Source: Symbiodinium natans (lineage: Eukaryota > Sar > Dinophyceae > Suessiales > Symbiodiniaceae). Taken from it: a stretch of 64,000 nucleotides of DNA. The stretch covers positions 644,664 to 708,663 of the forward strand of contig CAJNDS010000713.1 in NCBI GenBank assembly GCA_905221605.1, written 5' to 3'. Below the pieces are notes generated by a model. It saw only the letters and a list, made by a program, of their open reading frames with translations. It ran no database searches and had not been told where the DNA came from. Numbering within the stretch: position 1 is the stretch's first letter; the number at the start of each line of letters is the position of its first letter. Of this stretch, positions 25,001 through 38,500 are shown one piece after another. Position numbers and translations under genes: made by a program.

Positions 25001-28000
25001 GAGCTGAAGTTCGACCCGACACTCCACCCCCTCCAACCCAACTCACATGCGGAGGCAAGAATGGAGCAGCCAGCAGACGTCAGCCCAACGACCCTCAATA
25101 ACACGTATAGTCCTACTAGCAGAGCTACTTCCTAGACCTTCACATCTCCCTATGAACCCCCGAAGGTGGGCTCTCAATCCCACTCTAGCAGAGCTCTACC
25201 CTAAAGCTTCAAAACTCCCTATTGACCCCTCGAAGGTGGGTGAGCACGTGGGGCTCCTCCTGGCTCCGATCAAGGCTAAAGAGCGGGCCATGGACAAGGC
25301 CGCAGCAGACTACGCCAAGAATCCTGAGAAGCCAGCGGCCCGGTACGTGTTCCTGGGCTATATCATTATGACGAGTCGTATTGTTATTATTAGTATTCAT
25401 ACGATCATTCTCATGTTGTTCAGACCGAACCCCAAAATCTTGCCAAACAAAAGCTGTACAACACGTTTTAGTGACATATGCTGGTGGCGGGTAGGGGCGC
25501 AGAGGTGCGACTTCCTTCGCGCCACGGTCTTTGCCTCGGATCCCTTCGTGCTGGCGGTGGCCTTCGACCAGCTACGGAAGCGGTTCGAGGTCGTGAGGGT
25601 CAAGAACAAGTTCCGAGAGGCTGAACTGAATCCCGAGCTGCGTACCAACATCCTCGTGAACCTCTGGGTCAGGCGAGAACTCACTTGAAACGAGGGACTT
25701 GAAGTTCCCAGGTTTGTAGTGGTTTTTCAGTCTGTGCGGGATGCAGCCAAGCAGGAACGGCGACCTTGCTCAGATTGGAGAGGTGCAGTTCTTGCTTCAA
25801 GACTACCTCACCGCCACTTGCCTAAGCGGGGCATTAGCCTGGGCCTGGGTCTACTATGCTGTGCTAGGCAATGCGTCTATTGTGTGCACAATGCAAGCAC
25901 AAATAGGACCATTCCGCTCTTTCGACGGATTGTTCACTGCTAGTTCTGGACGCAGAGGAGAAGTAAAGATAAGATTGGCACTGGAGAGTGTAGTGGGCTT
26001 TTCCTTTTGAAGCTCATCTACCCTTGTTACCAGGTTTTGGGGTTTCGAAATTTATCATGTTTCAACCTTCCCTACATTTGCTATGGAACATCTCAGAACC
26101 CAGATTTCCCCATTACGTCCAAAATTCAGTCCCCAAAACCCAAACGACTCCGAATCACTCCCGAACAAGATGAATCCAGACCCTCTGCCTTGCGCTCAGT
26201 TTATGGTTCAACCGTCGCGATCTGAACTGAGACCGGTAGTTCCTCAGTGGGAACCCCGAAAGAATCTACGAGGAAGAGCGGCAAATCCACTTGAGGCGAA
26301 AGATCTGCAGCATCTCTACTACGACGTGGTACGGGCCAAGGATCCAGGTCGACTGTGCGCATGGGCATTTCCGAAAGCTAGTGCCCACTTTTATTCCTGG
26401 GCAGTTCTAGAAATATTGGGGCCTTTGCTGGGTCCCTGTGATCATATATGATGTGGCCCCGTATGTGTAAAGTACCTCAAAAAGGAACCAAAAACTCGAG
26501 AACGTACCACGCAAAGGTTGCAGTTTGGAGTTTGGGGGTTCAGGTCCTGGGGGCAGCGGAGATTTTGAGTTGAAGCTTCATGCTGGGTGTGGCCTTGAGG
26601 CGACGGGCGTCAGATCGGTTGCCTGCATAGACTTGAGGCTTGCGCTATTCTTCTGCTGGCTTCGGAAGTCGTAGCTAGCGCTTGGTAGAAAGATGACGAC
26701 AATAGCAATCAAAGTATCAGGAATAGCACATGCTGCTCCCTGACCATTAAGTGATTCACTAGGCGTGCTGGATAGGAACCTAACAGGGACGATGATTCAG
26801 ATGATTCCCCATGCTCCCCCGATGTACTTTGGCAACAAACTATGCTTTTCCCCATGGCCTGGTGCAGGTGAGATAATTGACAAGCCCATCTTTGGCTGAC
26901 TGGCCCACGGATTCCGCCAGAGCAGCACATGTGCGGCAGCCGAAAATGGACCCCGCACGGAGTTTGAGCTGCCGGACTGCCAAGCTGCACAGACCCTGAC
27001 GGCACCTTGTGCGAAGTTTCTAGTGCAAGGGCTCAAAGTATGCTCGGTTTGTTGAGGTCGGCGCTCAGATCCAAATTTAAGCTCTGAAGCCCTAACAGCC
27101 TCCTCAACCCCAAACCCGAAACTCCTACGAAGCACGCCAGGTCTTGGAGGGATACGGTCTGTCAGAAACTGCCGCTGGAGGCACTTAGTAGCACGAGCTC
27201 GGAAGGCTTTGGGGGGCTCATATAGGGTTTTGGGGTAAACCAAGGGCTTGTAGAGCTTTTTTTATAGGCTGAAAGCACGTGAAAGCGCTAGAGTTTTGCG
27301 GGTCTGGGTGGCGGCTCATAGTCCTAGTCTGATGTTCAGGACCCTCGACCGGTTTTATCACATTCTACTACATGGGGCCCTTAAGGGTTTAGTGTTCAGG
27401 GGGTGGCATCTGCCTGGCGACCTCGGGAAGCTTTGGCAACTGAAGGCCGCAACCACAATGAAAACGATATGCCCCGCTGCCCCATGTGAAGAATGCAGGT
27501 AATTGAGGACCCTGGTATGTCTTAATTCCCTTAGCCTGAATGCACCCACCAAGTTCGGCTTAGGGTTTAGTGAGGTGCGTGGTTAAGTGGGTTTAGGGCT
27601 TAGGGTAGGTTCTGGGTTTCGGGTTTAAGGTTTAGGGCTTAGTGTTCGCAGGAACTGTCACGGCAGACGACGACATGATCCCGGGTACCGTAGGCGCAGT
27701 CATTGCCTGCAACGAGATCCGCCTGAAGGACCTGTCTTTACGTGTGGTTTTAGGTAGGTCATAGGGTTTTGGGCTTTGGGCTTTGGGCTTGAGATTTGAG
27801 ACTTCTGACAGATGGCGTTGATAAACATTGTTCCTTTCTTTCAGGACCTTGCAAGAATGCTACCTTGTGGACTCTTGTGCTGGGGGTTCACTGATTTCAA
27901 GGATCCAGTGAGCCAGTGCAGCGTTCCTTCTCGGTTTCTGGGCTCCCTGCTTCCCTTGCAACTAGGAACTAGTTGCTCACATGTTCGAATGCTTGTACCA

Positions 28001-29493
28001 ATGTATTTCAAGGATCGGCCTTGGTGCAGTGCAGTGGGTTTAGGGTTTAGGGTCTAGGGCGTCTAGGGCATGCTCGTGTGGAGGACGTACCTGACATGGG
28101 TGCGGCACCTAGCTTCTGCCAATGGAAGCTCCTTTGAGCACGAGTCACAATCTACATCCACTTACCAGGGGCGCTCTGTTTCTCATGTCCTTTGCCGATA
28201 GTCATCCTCAGATTCCAAGTCTGAGGGATATTCTCAGAAGCTTGGATATGTGCGAGTGTGTACCCTTACATGGTCCCTATGATGTGCCCAGTTGCCTCAA
28301 TCAACTAGGGACGCATCGTCGAACTTTACAGGACTGTGACAAGCTGACGACTGCTATCACCGTCCTTGCCAGTGCTGAGTGCAAGATGGGCATTGATGAA
28401 CATAGGGAATGCTCAATGCTCATTTTCGGAACCAGTCTTAGTTGCCCGAGCAGCCCTCTTTGCAGTATTCTGGGGAGCAGCCCCTACTCAAAAGGGATGC
28501 CTAACTCCCGCTTTCCACGAAGTTTGGTGGAATCCCTCATGTAGCCTCTAAGGCTATCTGCGCACAGACCAGGCGGGAGCTTAAGAATTGTCTGAGTGCT
28601 GCTCTATCACTGGTTGCGGGATGCGTGCATTCTTCGACATCAGAGCCCCCGACCTTGAACCCTAAACCCTACTCTCTGAATCCCTTCAAACCTTACCCAA
28701 ACCCTGAACCCTAACCCTAAAAGCCCCAACCTTGAAAAACAAAAAAGCAGAGGTGCATAAGATCGGCTCAAAGACCATTCCCTGCCGGGAACCTGGCCAT
28801 ATCCTCCGCAGTGGGTTGAGGTACACCCAATAAACCCTCAGTACTGTTCGGGTGTGGGACTTAGAGGGTTTCGGGTTTGTTGATTGTAGGGCCACAACCT
28901 CTCTGAAAGCAATACAAACCCTATACACGTAAGTCATTCTCGTGCGATCCGAAGCAGGTCGACATGTTCACATCAGGATTTCCGTTCAGGGTCCAGGAGT
29001 GTAGCGGTTTACATACTACCTAGGACCCAGACTAGGCCCTCATTCCCAGTTTGTTAGGGGGATATTCAAAGAAACCCTTGAAAACCCTTAAAAGCCTAAA
29101 GCCCCCTTCAAAAGGCCCTGAAACTCCCAAAGCCGCAAAGTCCGACATGGTGTTTGGTAGGTCGGATTGTGAGAGCCGAGGCCACGGCCGTGGAGAGATC
29201 TGCTTCAAAGGCCTCAACATCTTTCAAGGCCCGGGGGGGATCACGGCTTCGAAGGTTTTGGGGTTAAGGTTAGGGCTTCTAAGGGTTTTTGGGGTAGCTT
29301 TGGGGTTTAGGGTTTAGGGTGTCAGGTTTTTTTTTTTGTGTGGGGGGGGGGGGGGGGGGGGGGTTGACGTGCAGTCAAGACATTGGGGTCGAGGCTGAGG
29401 TTTATGGAGTTTGGAGTTTGCAGGGGTTGTTGCTGTAGCGCGGGGAACTGGAAGATTGCTTTTTAAGTGCCTTTGCTTTCTCTCTTTTTTTTT

Positions 29494-29540
<47 letters not shown>

Positions 29541-32500
29541 GGGGGATCCAAGGAATGGCTATTTGAAATTTGGAGCGGCTCCGAGACTTGGGTTTTCCCA
29601 CTGAGCCGACGTCTCGCGATGTTTGTGATGTTGGATGTTTCCCCTTATACTAACAGTCCTTAGTAGGATTAAGGATTGTAGTTTGGGGTAATAGAATCCC
29701 TATAAAGGACTGTTAGTAAAGGGGGAACATCTCAATTTGTGATCTTAAACGTAATTTGTGATGTTGGATGTTTGGGCCTCGCCTGTGAAGTACCTCGGGG
29801 GATTCCAGCGCCCACGGAAGAGGCTACTACAAGATGCCGGACAAGACGGCAGAGGCTTGGCAACGTGGTCCTGGGTGCATACTATAGGGGTCGAACAATT
29901 ACTAACAATAATCCTTTATGGGAATTATACGATAAGAACCCCCAAAACCCTACTCCAATTATTCAGGCCCCCATGTTAGGCTGTTTGGGAGAGACCGAGA
30001 GCACCGCTTCGCAGACATCCTAATCATCTGAGCACATAGGGTGCTTCATCAACGAAAGGTCCATGTCTATGGATTTCTCATGACTCGTTTATAGATGAAA
30101 CTCCAACCGTTGTCCCTTCCCCAAAAAAAGAAGAATATTAGAAGAATCATCAAATAACTTTGAAGTCACTGAGATGGCAAGTGAACAAACTTCTTTCACG
30201 TCGGCGCGATCTCTCTTGCGAAAACTTGAGGCTTGCAAAAGCTTCCGCCGCCTCAAATCCCGAGACCCTAAATTCTAGTGAGTTTGGTATCTGCAACTTC
30301 GGGCAATCCCTTCACTGATGCTGCAGAAATTTGCCCAATGTCCCAGCCAAGAAAGCATCCAGCTTGTTAGGGGCATCGGGGTTTGGGAAGTTGGGGAGTC
30401 AGGAGTCTTTAGGGCTTGCAAGGTTTAGCTTGCAAGGTTTAGAGTTTGACGCATTCTAAACGCTGCAGTTGCTCAGTTTGGTCGGATCATTTTGCAAGCG
30501 ATCTCGGCCGGAGGCGATCGACCCCGATGGATGGTTCCACTCAGGAGACATCGGGCCACGGCCTTACTTTGCGCAGCTGCTCAAGCTCTCTAGCGGGTTT
30601 CGGGTGGAGGGTTCCCAAACCCTAAACCCTAAACCCAAAACCGTAAACCCTAAACCCTATGTTGAGGATGTGGACGCCCGATGGGCGGCTGAAGATCATC
30701 GATAGGAAGAAGAACATCTTCAAGCTCGCTCAAGGCGCTGTTGCCGCTGTACAGGGTTTCCTCAGGGCCCACGCGCAGCTGCGGACCTATGCCTTTCCAC
30801 ACCCTACACACACCCTGCAGCTTAGGGTTTAGGGTTTAGGGTTTAGGGTTTAGGGTTTAGGGTTTAGGGTTTCAAGCGTCCACCACAGGCACCCCAGGTT
30901 CAACATAAGAGCACTCCACAAGTATTGCTGAAGGGCAGGCCCGGCAGGGATGACCCCTTGATCCAACTTGAAATCTACATTCCTCACCACAGGTAGGCCC
31001 TTGAGATATGTTGTATTTTCCCTTTTTTGGGTTTTAAGAGGATCATGTTTAGGATTTTTTGGGAGGGCTCTAAGGGCCATCCTAGACAGTGCTTGAAATC
31101 CGAGTGCTGAGTTCATTTCATTCTTCAGCCTTCCGCCCTCGACTCTAAACTCGAAGCTTTAGCTGCCAGGCGAATATGTGGCGCCGGAGAAGCTGGAGAA
31201 TCTGAATGCCTTTGGCCTCAGTTGCGAAGTCTCAGGGCTACGCATCTTAGGGCTCTAGGGCTTTAGGGTTTTTGCGGCTTTAGGGCTTCGGGTTCGCAGG
31301 ACAAGACAAAGCTCCGGCAAGCAAGCTGAACTGCAAGGTGCAGAGCAAGCTCATCGCCCAGAACTTTGTGTATGGCGACAGTCTCAAGACGCAGTGATCC
31401 CTGGCCTGCGTTACATTCCCGCACGCCACCCTAAACCCTACCCCCAAACCCTAAACCCTAAACCCTAAATCTCATAAACCCAAAACTTATACACCCTAAA
31501 CCTTATAAACCCTAAACTTATATAAACCCTAAATCTTACAAACCCCAGACCCTAGACCCTAAACCCGAACCCTAAACCTTGCTGCCAGGCTCGTCTCCAT
31601 CGTGGTGCCGGACCCCGAAGTCGCCAAGGGTTGGGCCAAAGAGCTGGTGCCTGAGCTTTCTCTACGGTTTAGGGTTGAGGGTTTCGGGTTTAGGGATTAG
31701 GGTTTCAGGTTTAGGGTTGATACTGTAGGGTTCAGGTTTGGTTGTGTAAGGTTTAAAGGGTCTAGGGGGCCAGCGTGAAAGTAGAGCTTTCGGACTGGGC
31801 TTATGGGCGTTTATGGTATGCAAGGTGCTCTAAGGGTTTTTCTGTAGGGTTACTACACAGCTCGCGGTTTCGTGCCCCCGAAACCCTCAACTTCTCAGAC
31901 CCGGGATGTGTCGCTACATGACCCCCCCCCAAAAAAAAACTTAGACCCCATGAACCCTCAACCCTCTTGCACCCTAAACTGTAACTGGAGGCTTATAAGG
32001 TTTGCGGTAGCTTAGGTGGAAGTTCATCATGACATCTAAGACTGCTTCAGCGCTATGGGTTGAAGAAGCTGGGGATCATATGGCTGCCGCTGCTCTGGGT
32101 CGAGTCGGGCATCTCCACCCCAAGCCCAAACGTGTTTGGGGGAGATTTTTCGGGGATTTCGACACGGTGAGCTGACCCTAAAACCCAAGCCGTAGCGACC
32201 CCTCAACCCTCAACCCTGAATTGGGATAGCCTACCCCTAAGAAATGGAACCCCAACTCCTTGGGTCCTCAAACCTTGAACGCTAAACCCTCAGCCCTAGC
32301 CTTAAACCCTAAGCCTTGAACCCTAAGTCCTAAACCCTAGCCCTAAGCCCTAAACCCTAAACTCTAAACCCCTAAACTCCGAACTTGGACCCTGCAATCC
32401 TGCCCATGGCTGGCGTTGGGGGCGGCGGTGTCAAAGAGGCAGGAAGACTGTGAGGGCTTTAGGGCTTAGGGTTTAGGGTTCAGGGTTCAGGGTTAGGGTT

Positions 32501-35500
32501 GAGGGTTTAGGGTTTAGGGTGAGATCCCTGAATCCTTAACCTGCTTGTGGGTTCAGGTTTCAGGCGCCCTGGGGTAGAAAGCGCATCGAGTTGAGAGGGT
32601 GTGGGCCTTATAGGGATTGGGGCGGAGTTCGTAGGTTTGCAGACCTGGAGGACGACACTCAGGCTGTTAGGGCTTAATTTTGGGGCTTGCAGTGTTTGGC
32701 TTAAACTGTTTCAGTCTTGGGATGGAGGACGCCGGACCATGAACACGCAACCTTCCGCAGGCAACAAGCCTCGTGCTGCTGCAGGTAGCCAAGCCCCAAA
32801 GCCCAAACCCCCAACCCTAAACCCTACAAACCCTAAACCCTAAGTACTCACCCCTAAACCCTATAAACCCTATAAATGCTCTAAACCCTATAGACCCTAA
32901 ACCCTGAACACTAACCCCTAAACCCTATAAACCCCACAACCTTGTAGACCCTAAACCCAATCAAGAGCCAGGCCCTGATCCTCCTCGGTCTCCATGCCGG
33001 GGCCGGCCGCAGTGCGGTGGAGAGCGCTTTCCGCCGGCGTGCGTTGCTTGGCCTTTAGGGTTTAGGGTTTAGGGTTTAGGGTTTAGGGTTTAGGGTTTCG
33101 GGTTTCGGGTTTAGGGTTTAGGGTTTAGGGTTTAGGGTTTAGGGATGTTTAAGGTTTAGGGTTTATGGGGTTTAGGGTTTTGGGTTTGTCAGGTTCACAT
33201 AGAGTTTTTTTCATAGGTTTTGTAGAGGATTTGTAGAGGGTTCACATGGCTTTGCAGGTTTGAGCTGGTTTGCGTGTTCAGGGTATGGAGCATTAGGGTG
33301 TACGGTCATGTCGGTTTTGGAGGGGTTGGGGTTTTTAAAAACGCAGCCTTCATCAAGCTTCCATTCGCTGAATGCTCCAAAAAAAGCCGCTGGCTTGAAG
33401 GATCGCCGGGAACAGCTTGCGGTTGGGAACAGTCTCCGAATGGTTGACCTGAAACCCTAAAGCCTAAACCCTAAACCCTAAACTTCTAACCCAGCCCCTC
33501 AACCCCATCAACACACCTCAGCCACTAAACCCCCCAGCCCGAAGTCCCACCTGCAAGGCCTGACCTTTTCTGAAAACCGAGCGGACTAAATCCCCCGAGC
33601 CCTGAACCCTGAACCCTGAACCCTAAACCCTAAACCCTAAGCCCTCCCCTTCTCAACGAAATCAGCGATCAGGCTGCGCTGCCATCCAGATCGACATCCG
33701 AAGGCCGCTTGGCCTAGAAAGCTGGAACGGATGTGCTTGGGATGGTGTAGGGTTTAGGATTTAGGGTTTAGGGTTTAGGATTTAGGGTTTGGGGCAACTA
33801 CTGGCCCCACCACCCCCTGCTGGGCCACTTCTGACAGAATCAGGGATGAGATGTATGCTGAGTCCTTTGGCTTCTTCTGAGCCATACCAACTCGGCACAG
33901 CTGCTAAACACCATGCCTTGGAACTTGCAAACCCTCAACCCTGAGATCATGAACCCTCCAAGCCCATCTAACCCGAGGGACCATCGTCTTCAGGGTTTGG
34001 GGTTTATATGGGTTTTACATAGGGGTCAGAAAGGGGTGATAAAGGGGTTGCGTAGGGTTTACATGGGGTTTACATAGGGTTTGCATAGGGTCATAGGGTT
34101 TGTTTCGAGTTTATGTCGAGTTTATGTAGGGTTTGGGGTTTGGGGTTTGGGGTTTAGTGCCCCGGACGGCCAAATCCGAACGGCTCGGAGGATCCCTTGG
34201 CGAAGGCCCGCTTCCTCCGGCTGAGCCGAGCGAAGGAGCTGCTCCTGGGAGCTGCTGAGAAGGCAGGGTTTGGGGTTTAGGGTTAGGTCAACAGTCTGTA
34301 GCACCTGTTGGGGCTCCCAGGATTTAGGGTTCAGGGTGTAGGGCCTCTGGGGTTTAGGGTTTAGGGCCCTAACAGCAACAGGCGATCTCTCGACCAGATG
34401 ACCAGATCCCTGACTTAAACCCAAAAAACCTAAAAGGGTTCGTTTAGCGAGGAATCTTGCTACAGGTGCCGGTGCAGTCGAAGCAGCCGACCTCCTTCCA
34501 CAAGCCCCGAGAAGAGGAAGCAAGGCTGGTTCTTCCAGGGCCTTCGGCGTTTCAGTGCATAGTGTAGGTGAGGTGATGGAAGCATAAATGGTGATTGCGC
34601 AGAGTTGTTGCCTTTAGGCGTGAGGGCTAGCCTTGGGGCTTAGGTCTTTCATGGGGGCATGGTTCTGAATATGCAGCCGCGAAACGCGAGCAAGACAAGT
34701 CCAGGTCCGGAGGTCCTCCAGGACTACTGAACACCATGTGCCCTTCGCCCGCACCGCCTCCCCAAGACCCCAGTACCCCTCAGACCCTAAGCCCGAAGCC
34801 CTAAGACCTAAGCCCTATACCCTAAGCCCTAAACCCAACTTTCGGACACAGGCGCGCGCAAGAGCGCGCCAAGCGTGAGAAAGAGCGCGAGAAAGAGCGC
34901 AAGAAAGCCGAGGCGCAGCTGAAGCAGCGGGAGGCCAGGGGCATGTCCTTTAGAGGTTTATGGGGTTTATGGGGTTTAGGGGTTTAGGGTTTAGCGGGTT
35001 TAGGGTTTAGGGGTTTTAGGGTTTAGGGTTAAGGTCGGAGCGAAGTGCACGGTGCCAGCTCCGCAAGGCAGATTGAGGCTTGAAGGTTTAGACGACTTGG
35101 TGAGTTCTCCCCTCACCCACCCCAAAGCATTAAACTCAAAACTTAAAAAAGTGATTACGATGATATTGCATAGTCCAGCAAATGTCACATTGCACCAGGT
35201 TATGTCACGTGTGTAGGCACCACTACAGTATAACTAGAAAGGTAGCTTTACTACTCCGATCCCTCGTAATCAATAGACTTGTCCGGGATCACGCTGCTCA
35301 TCCGATGGAATCGCCTGAAGCCTTTTCTTCTTGGCGAGGCAGAGGCCAAAGCCCGCAAACAGCGGCAGGAGGCGGCTTGTAGGGTTTGGGGTTTACTAGG
35401 ACGCAGGTTTTTTCTTGGGTTTACTCCAAAGCCCAAGTCCTAAACCCCGAACCCTAGATTTTGGAATGCTGGAAGCTATGACGGGATCAGCGTTAACCTA

Positions 35501-38500
35501 GAGTCCTGCCAGCTCTTGTTCCATGAAACCCTAAGCCCTTCAGGATTTTGGGCGTTAGCTTCCCTGTGTCCTACGTCTTCTTGCAGCCATTTATGAGGCA
35601 CCCTCTACCACCCTATACTCATGTCGGAAGCGGCAGCATTGTTCTCAACTTTGAACCCTAAACCCTGAATCCTAGTACGACCCTGAACCCTCAATCCCAA
35701 ACCCGCAGCCCCCTGGATCCTGAACTATCAATGCTGCGACCCTAAAACCCTAAACCCTAAACCCTAAAAAGCGTCTGTGCAGGCTGCCGACGCTGAGACT
35801 GAACGGCGACGCGCGGCCCTTCGTGCAGAGGCCGCCGTGTTGGGGTTTTGTACTTTACGGTTCAGTCGGGGCTGAGTGCGCTTTGGGGGGGGGGGGGGGT
35901 ATTCAAGGATGGGGGGGATTTGGGGATGGCATGTCTACGCAGAGAATCTCGAGACACCTGCTGCTGAAGTATCCAATGATGAAACATCCTGTGACGCCAC
36001 CGAAATACCCGAAACTTAAGAGCTATGCATGAGTTTCAAAAGAATTATGGTCACTTGTTGGGATCCTAGTCCCAAAAAGGGCCCATATTTAGAGAAGTTC
36101 TTCCACAATTCTTGGACCTTGCACAGGAGGAGAGGCGGGAGCGTGTCGCAGCAGCGGAGCGGCAGCGCGCAGAGATTTTCGAGGCCTTTCTTGAACTTTC
36201 TTGCCGACAGACGCATGCCACTTCGATGGCCGTAGTCAGTCAGTAGGGTTTAGGATTTAGGGTTTAGGGTTTAAGGTTCCGGGCTTTAGGGCTATAGGGT
36301 TACAGTACTCTGCAAGCCCTTCAACCCTTCAAACCTGCCCCACTTCCAACCCAGCAAAGTGGACCGAAAGCCCGAGAGGCCTATCGAAAGAAGCGGAAGG
36401 CACAAAGTGCAGACTCCGTGCCTCAGGCTGGGTTTGAGGTGTGGCTTTGGGTTTCAGGACCGCAGAATCGGTCGGGGGCTTTGCAAATACTGGTTACATC
36501 AAGGCAGTCTCCTAAACTGCCTAAACCCTAAATCCGAAACGGTAAGCCGTCAGTTGAGTCAGACCGCCACCCATCACAAGATGCAGCGAGCTTTCACGCT
36601 ACTAGAGGGCCCCAACCCAGCTGACAATTCAGGGGAAAGTGGCGGTAGGGCGCTACGCAGATTGTTCCAGCGAGGCGCCGCCGCCCGCAAAAGTGCCCGT
36701 GGCGAAGGCACCGAGCGAGGGGGCTTGGCTTCGGCCCTTGGGACCAAACGTACCCCAAAAGGGTTTATGGCTCGATCCCATTTTTTTGGGCTCATGGCAT
36801 TTCGTCCCCAAAACGGATGTTAAGGCTAGTAGACGGAGCACTAGTGGTCGAAAGAGCAAGGCTAGCCGTACTCGCAAGAATGGCAGTCGTCATAGCAAAC
36901 CCGCATACATGTCGGTATTTGTAGGGTGCAGGAGCAAAGGCTATATGCCTCGGGAGGCATACGAGGTCCGTCATCACCATTGCACGACCTCTTCGTTCTG
37001 GTAAAAGCATCAGACCTGCTGTTACACTCCTGGCTGGGTTTACAGGTCTCCAAATAACCAAAAGCTCCACCAATTTCTCTGTTTTTCTGCTGAGTGAGCC
37101 GGCAGCTTGGACGTCAGGTTCATGCAGATCGCACTGCCCGTCACGGACCTGGTTTGAGCCTTACCAAGCAGTGCCAAAGGGAATCGATGCAATCGGGGTT
37201 AGTCACTCCGCAATCGACAACCCCAAGCCCCCTATGGCCCTATACACTGCAACAGCACAAGCGCTGAAGCCCCTAAACTTGATGAGGTTTCGCCTTGTCC
37301 GACCGACATCGGAAAGCTCTCAAGCGCCTAGAAAAGCGCCGAGAAGGCGCAGGGTTCAGGGCTCAGGATTTCAGGTTTCAGGTTTAGTGGCTGACAATGG
37401 GCTTCGGGCCAAACCTTCTGGCATCTCCACCTCAGCTTTGACCAGTGGCTTAGGAGAGTGTAGAGCAAGCTGGACCCCAGGACACGAAGTTTCCCCAAAA
37501 CCCTCCCAAGTTCAGGCGGAGACGGCCCACAAGTTCCTGTGGGGTCCTGGTGGATTCACGACCCGGAGGTGGACCAGTACCTCCACCGGGAGGCAACGTG
37601 GGTTTCGGGTTTAGGGCTTAGGGTTTCGGGCTAGGGTTTAGGGCTATAGGGTTTAGGGTTTAGGGTTGAGAGTTTAGGGCTTCGGGCGATTGAGGGCTCA
37701 GGGTGATGTCGGGGGCGCTGCTTCAGGATACCGCCCTTTGGTTCTACCCTGGTTTCGGTAGCAGCAGCCTGCAGCCTGAGCCCCCACACTCCTGCGAGGT
37801 TAGAACTCTAGTTGCCGGTGTTACATCTGTGGGTTCTCCTGCAGAAGCAGGGTCATGATTGAGACGTTGATGAGAGCCGAAACGGGATCTTCCTTGACAT
37901 GGGGTTCCTCTTGAGAGAGCTGCGCTTGGGCAGCTGGAACCTGGTCTGAGGCTCTGTATGGCCTTCAGTGATGTGCGCGAGCTTCAGATCCTTCGAATGA
38001 GAATGGAATGCGTCTCATGTACAGTCGCAGGGATTCGGGTCGGAAAGTGCCAAAACCCAAAGGTTACCTGATGCGCAGATGCAAGCCCCCAGTAGATTGC
38101 AGCGCTCCTGGGCCTTATGCGCCCTGCACGGCATCGGTTTCAATCACAGCTTTCAGAAGCTTGCGAGACTTACCAGATACGCTCAAACTATTTCGGTCAA
38201 TGTCGTGGCCTCTCAGTCGCACAATCCAGGCATAGGGTTTAGAGTTTAGGGTCTAGGGTTTAGGGTTTAGGGTTTAGAGTTCGTACATGTCAGGATGGAT
38301 GCCTCTGGCAAGTCGCTGCAGTAGCAAAGACTCTCTGAGAGCTTCTGTGTCCATAGAGTTTTGGAGGGCAAAATGCACCTTCAGGCTGCGCCATTCGGGC
38401 TCCCCAGCTCTTTGATGCCCAACACGTCCCGAGAAAACGCGCACAGGGTTTAGGGCTTAGGGCTTAGGGCTTAGGGCTTAGGGCTTAGGGCTTAGGGCTT

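Noticed and set aside
29314-29601. A Pro/Lys-rich minus-strand ORF
   Set aside because: It is produced by the poly-G and poly-T runs at 29342-29539.
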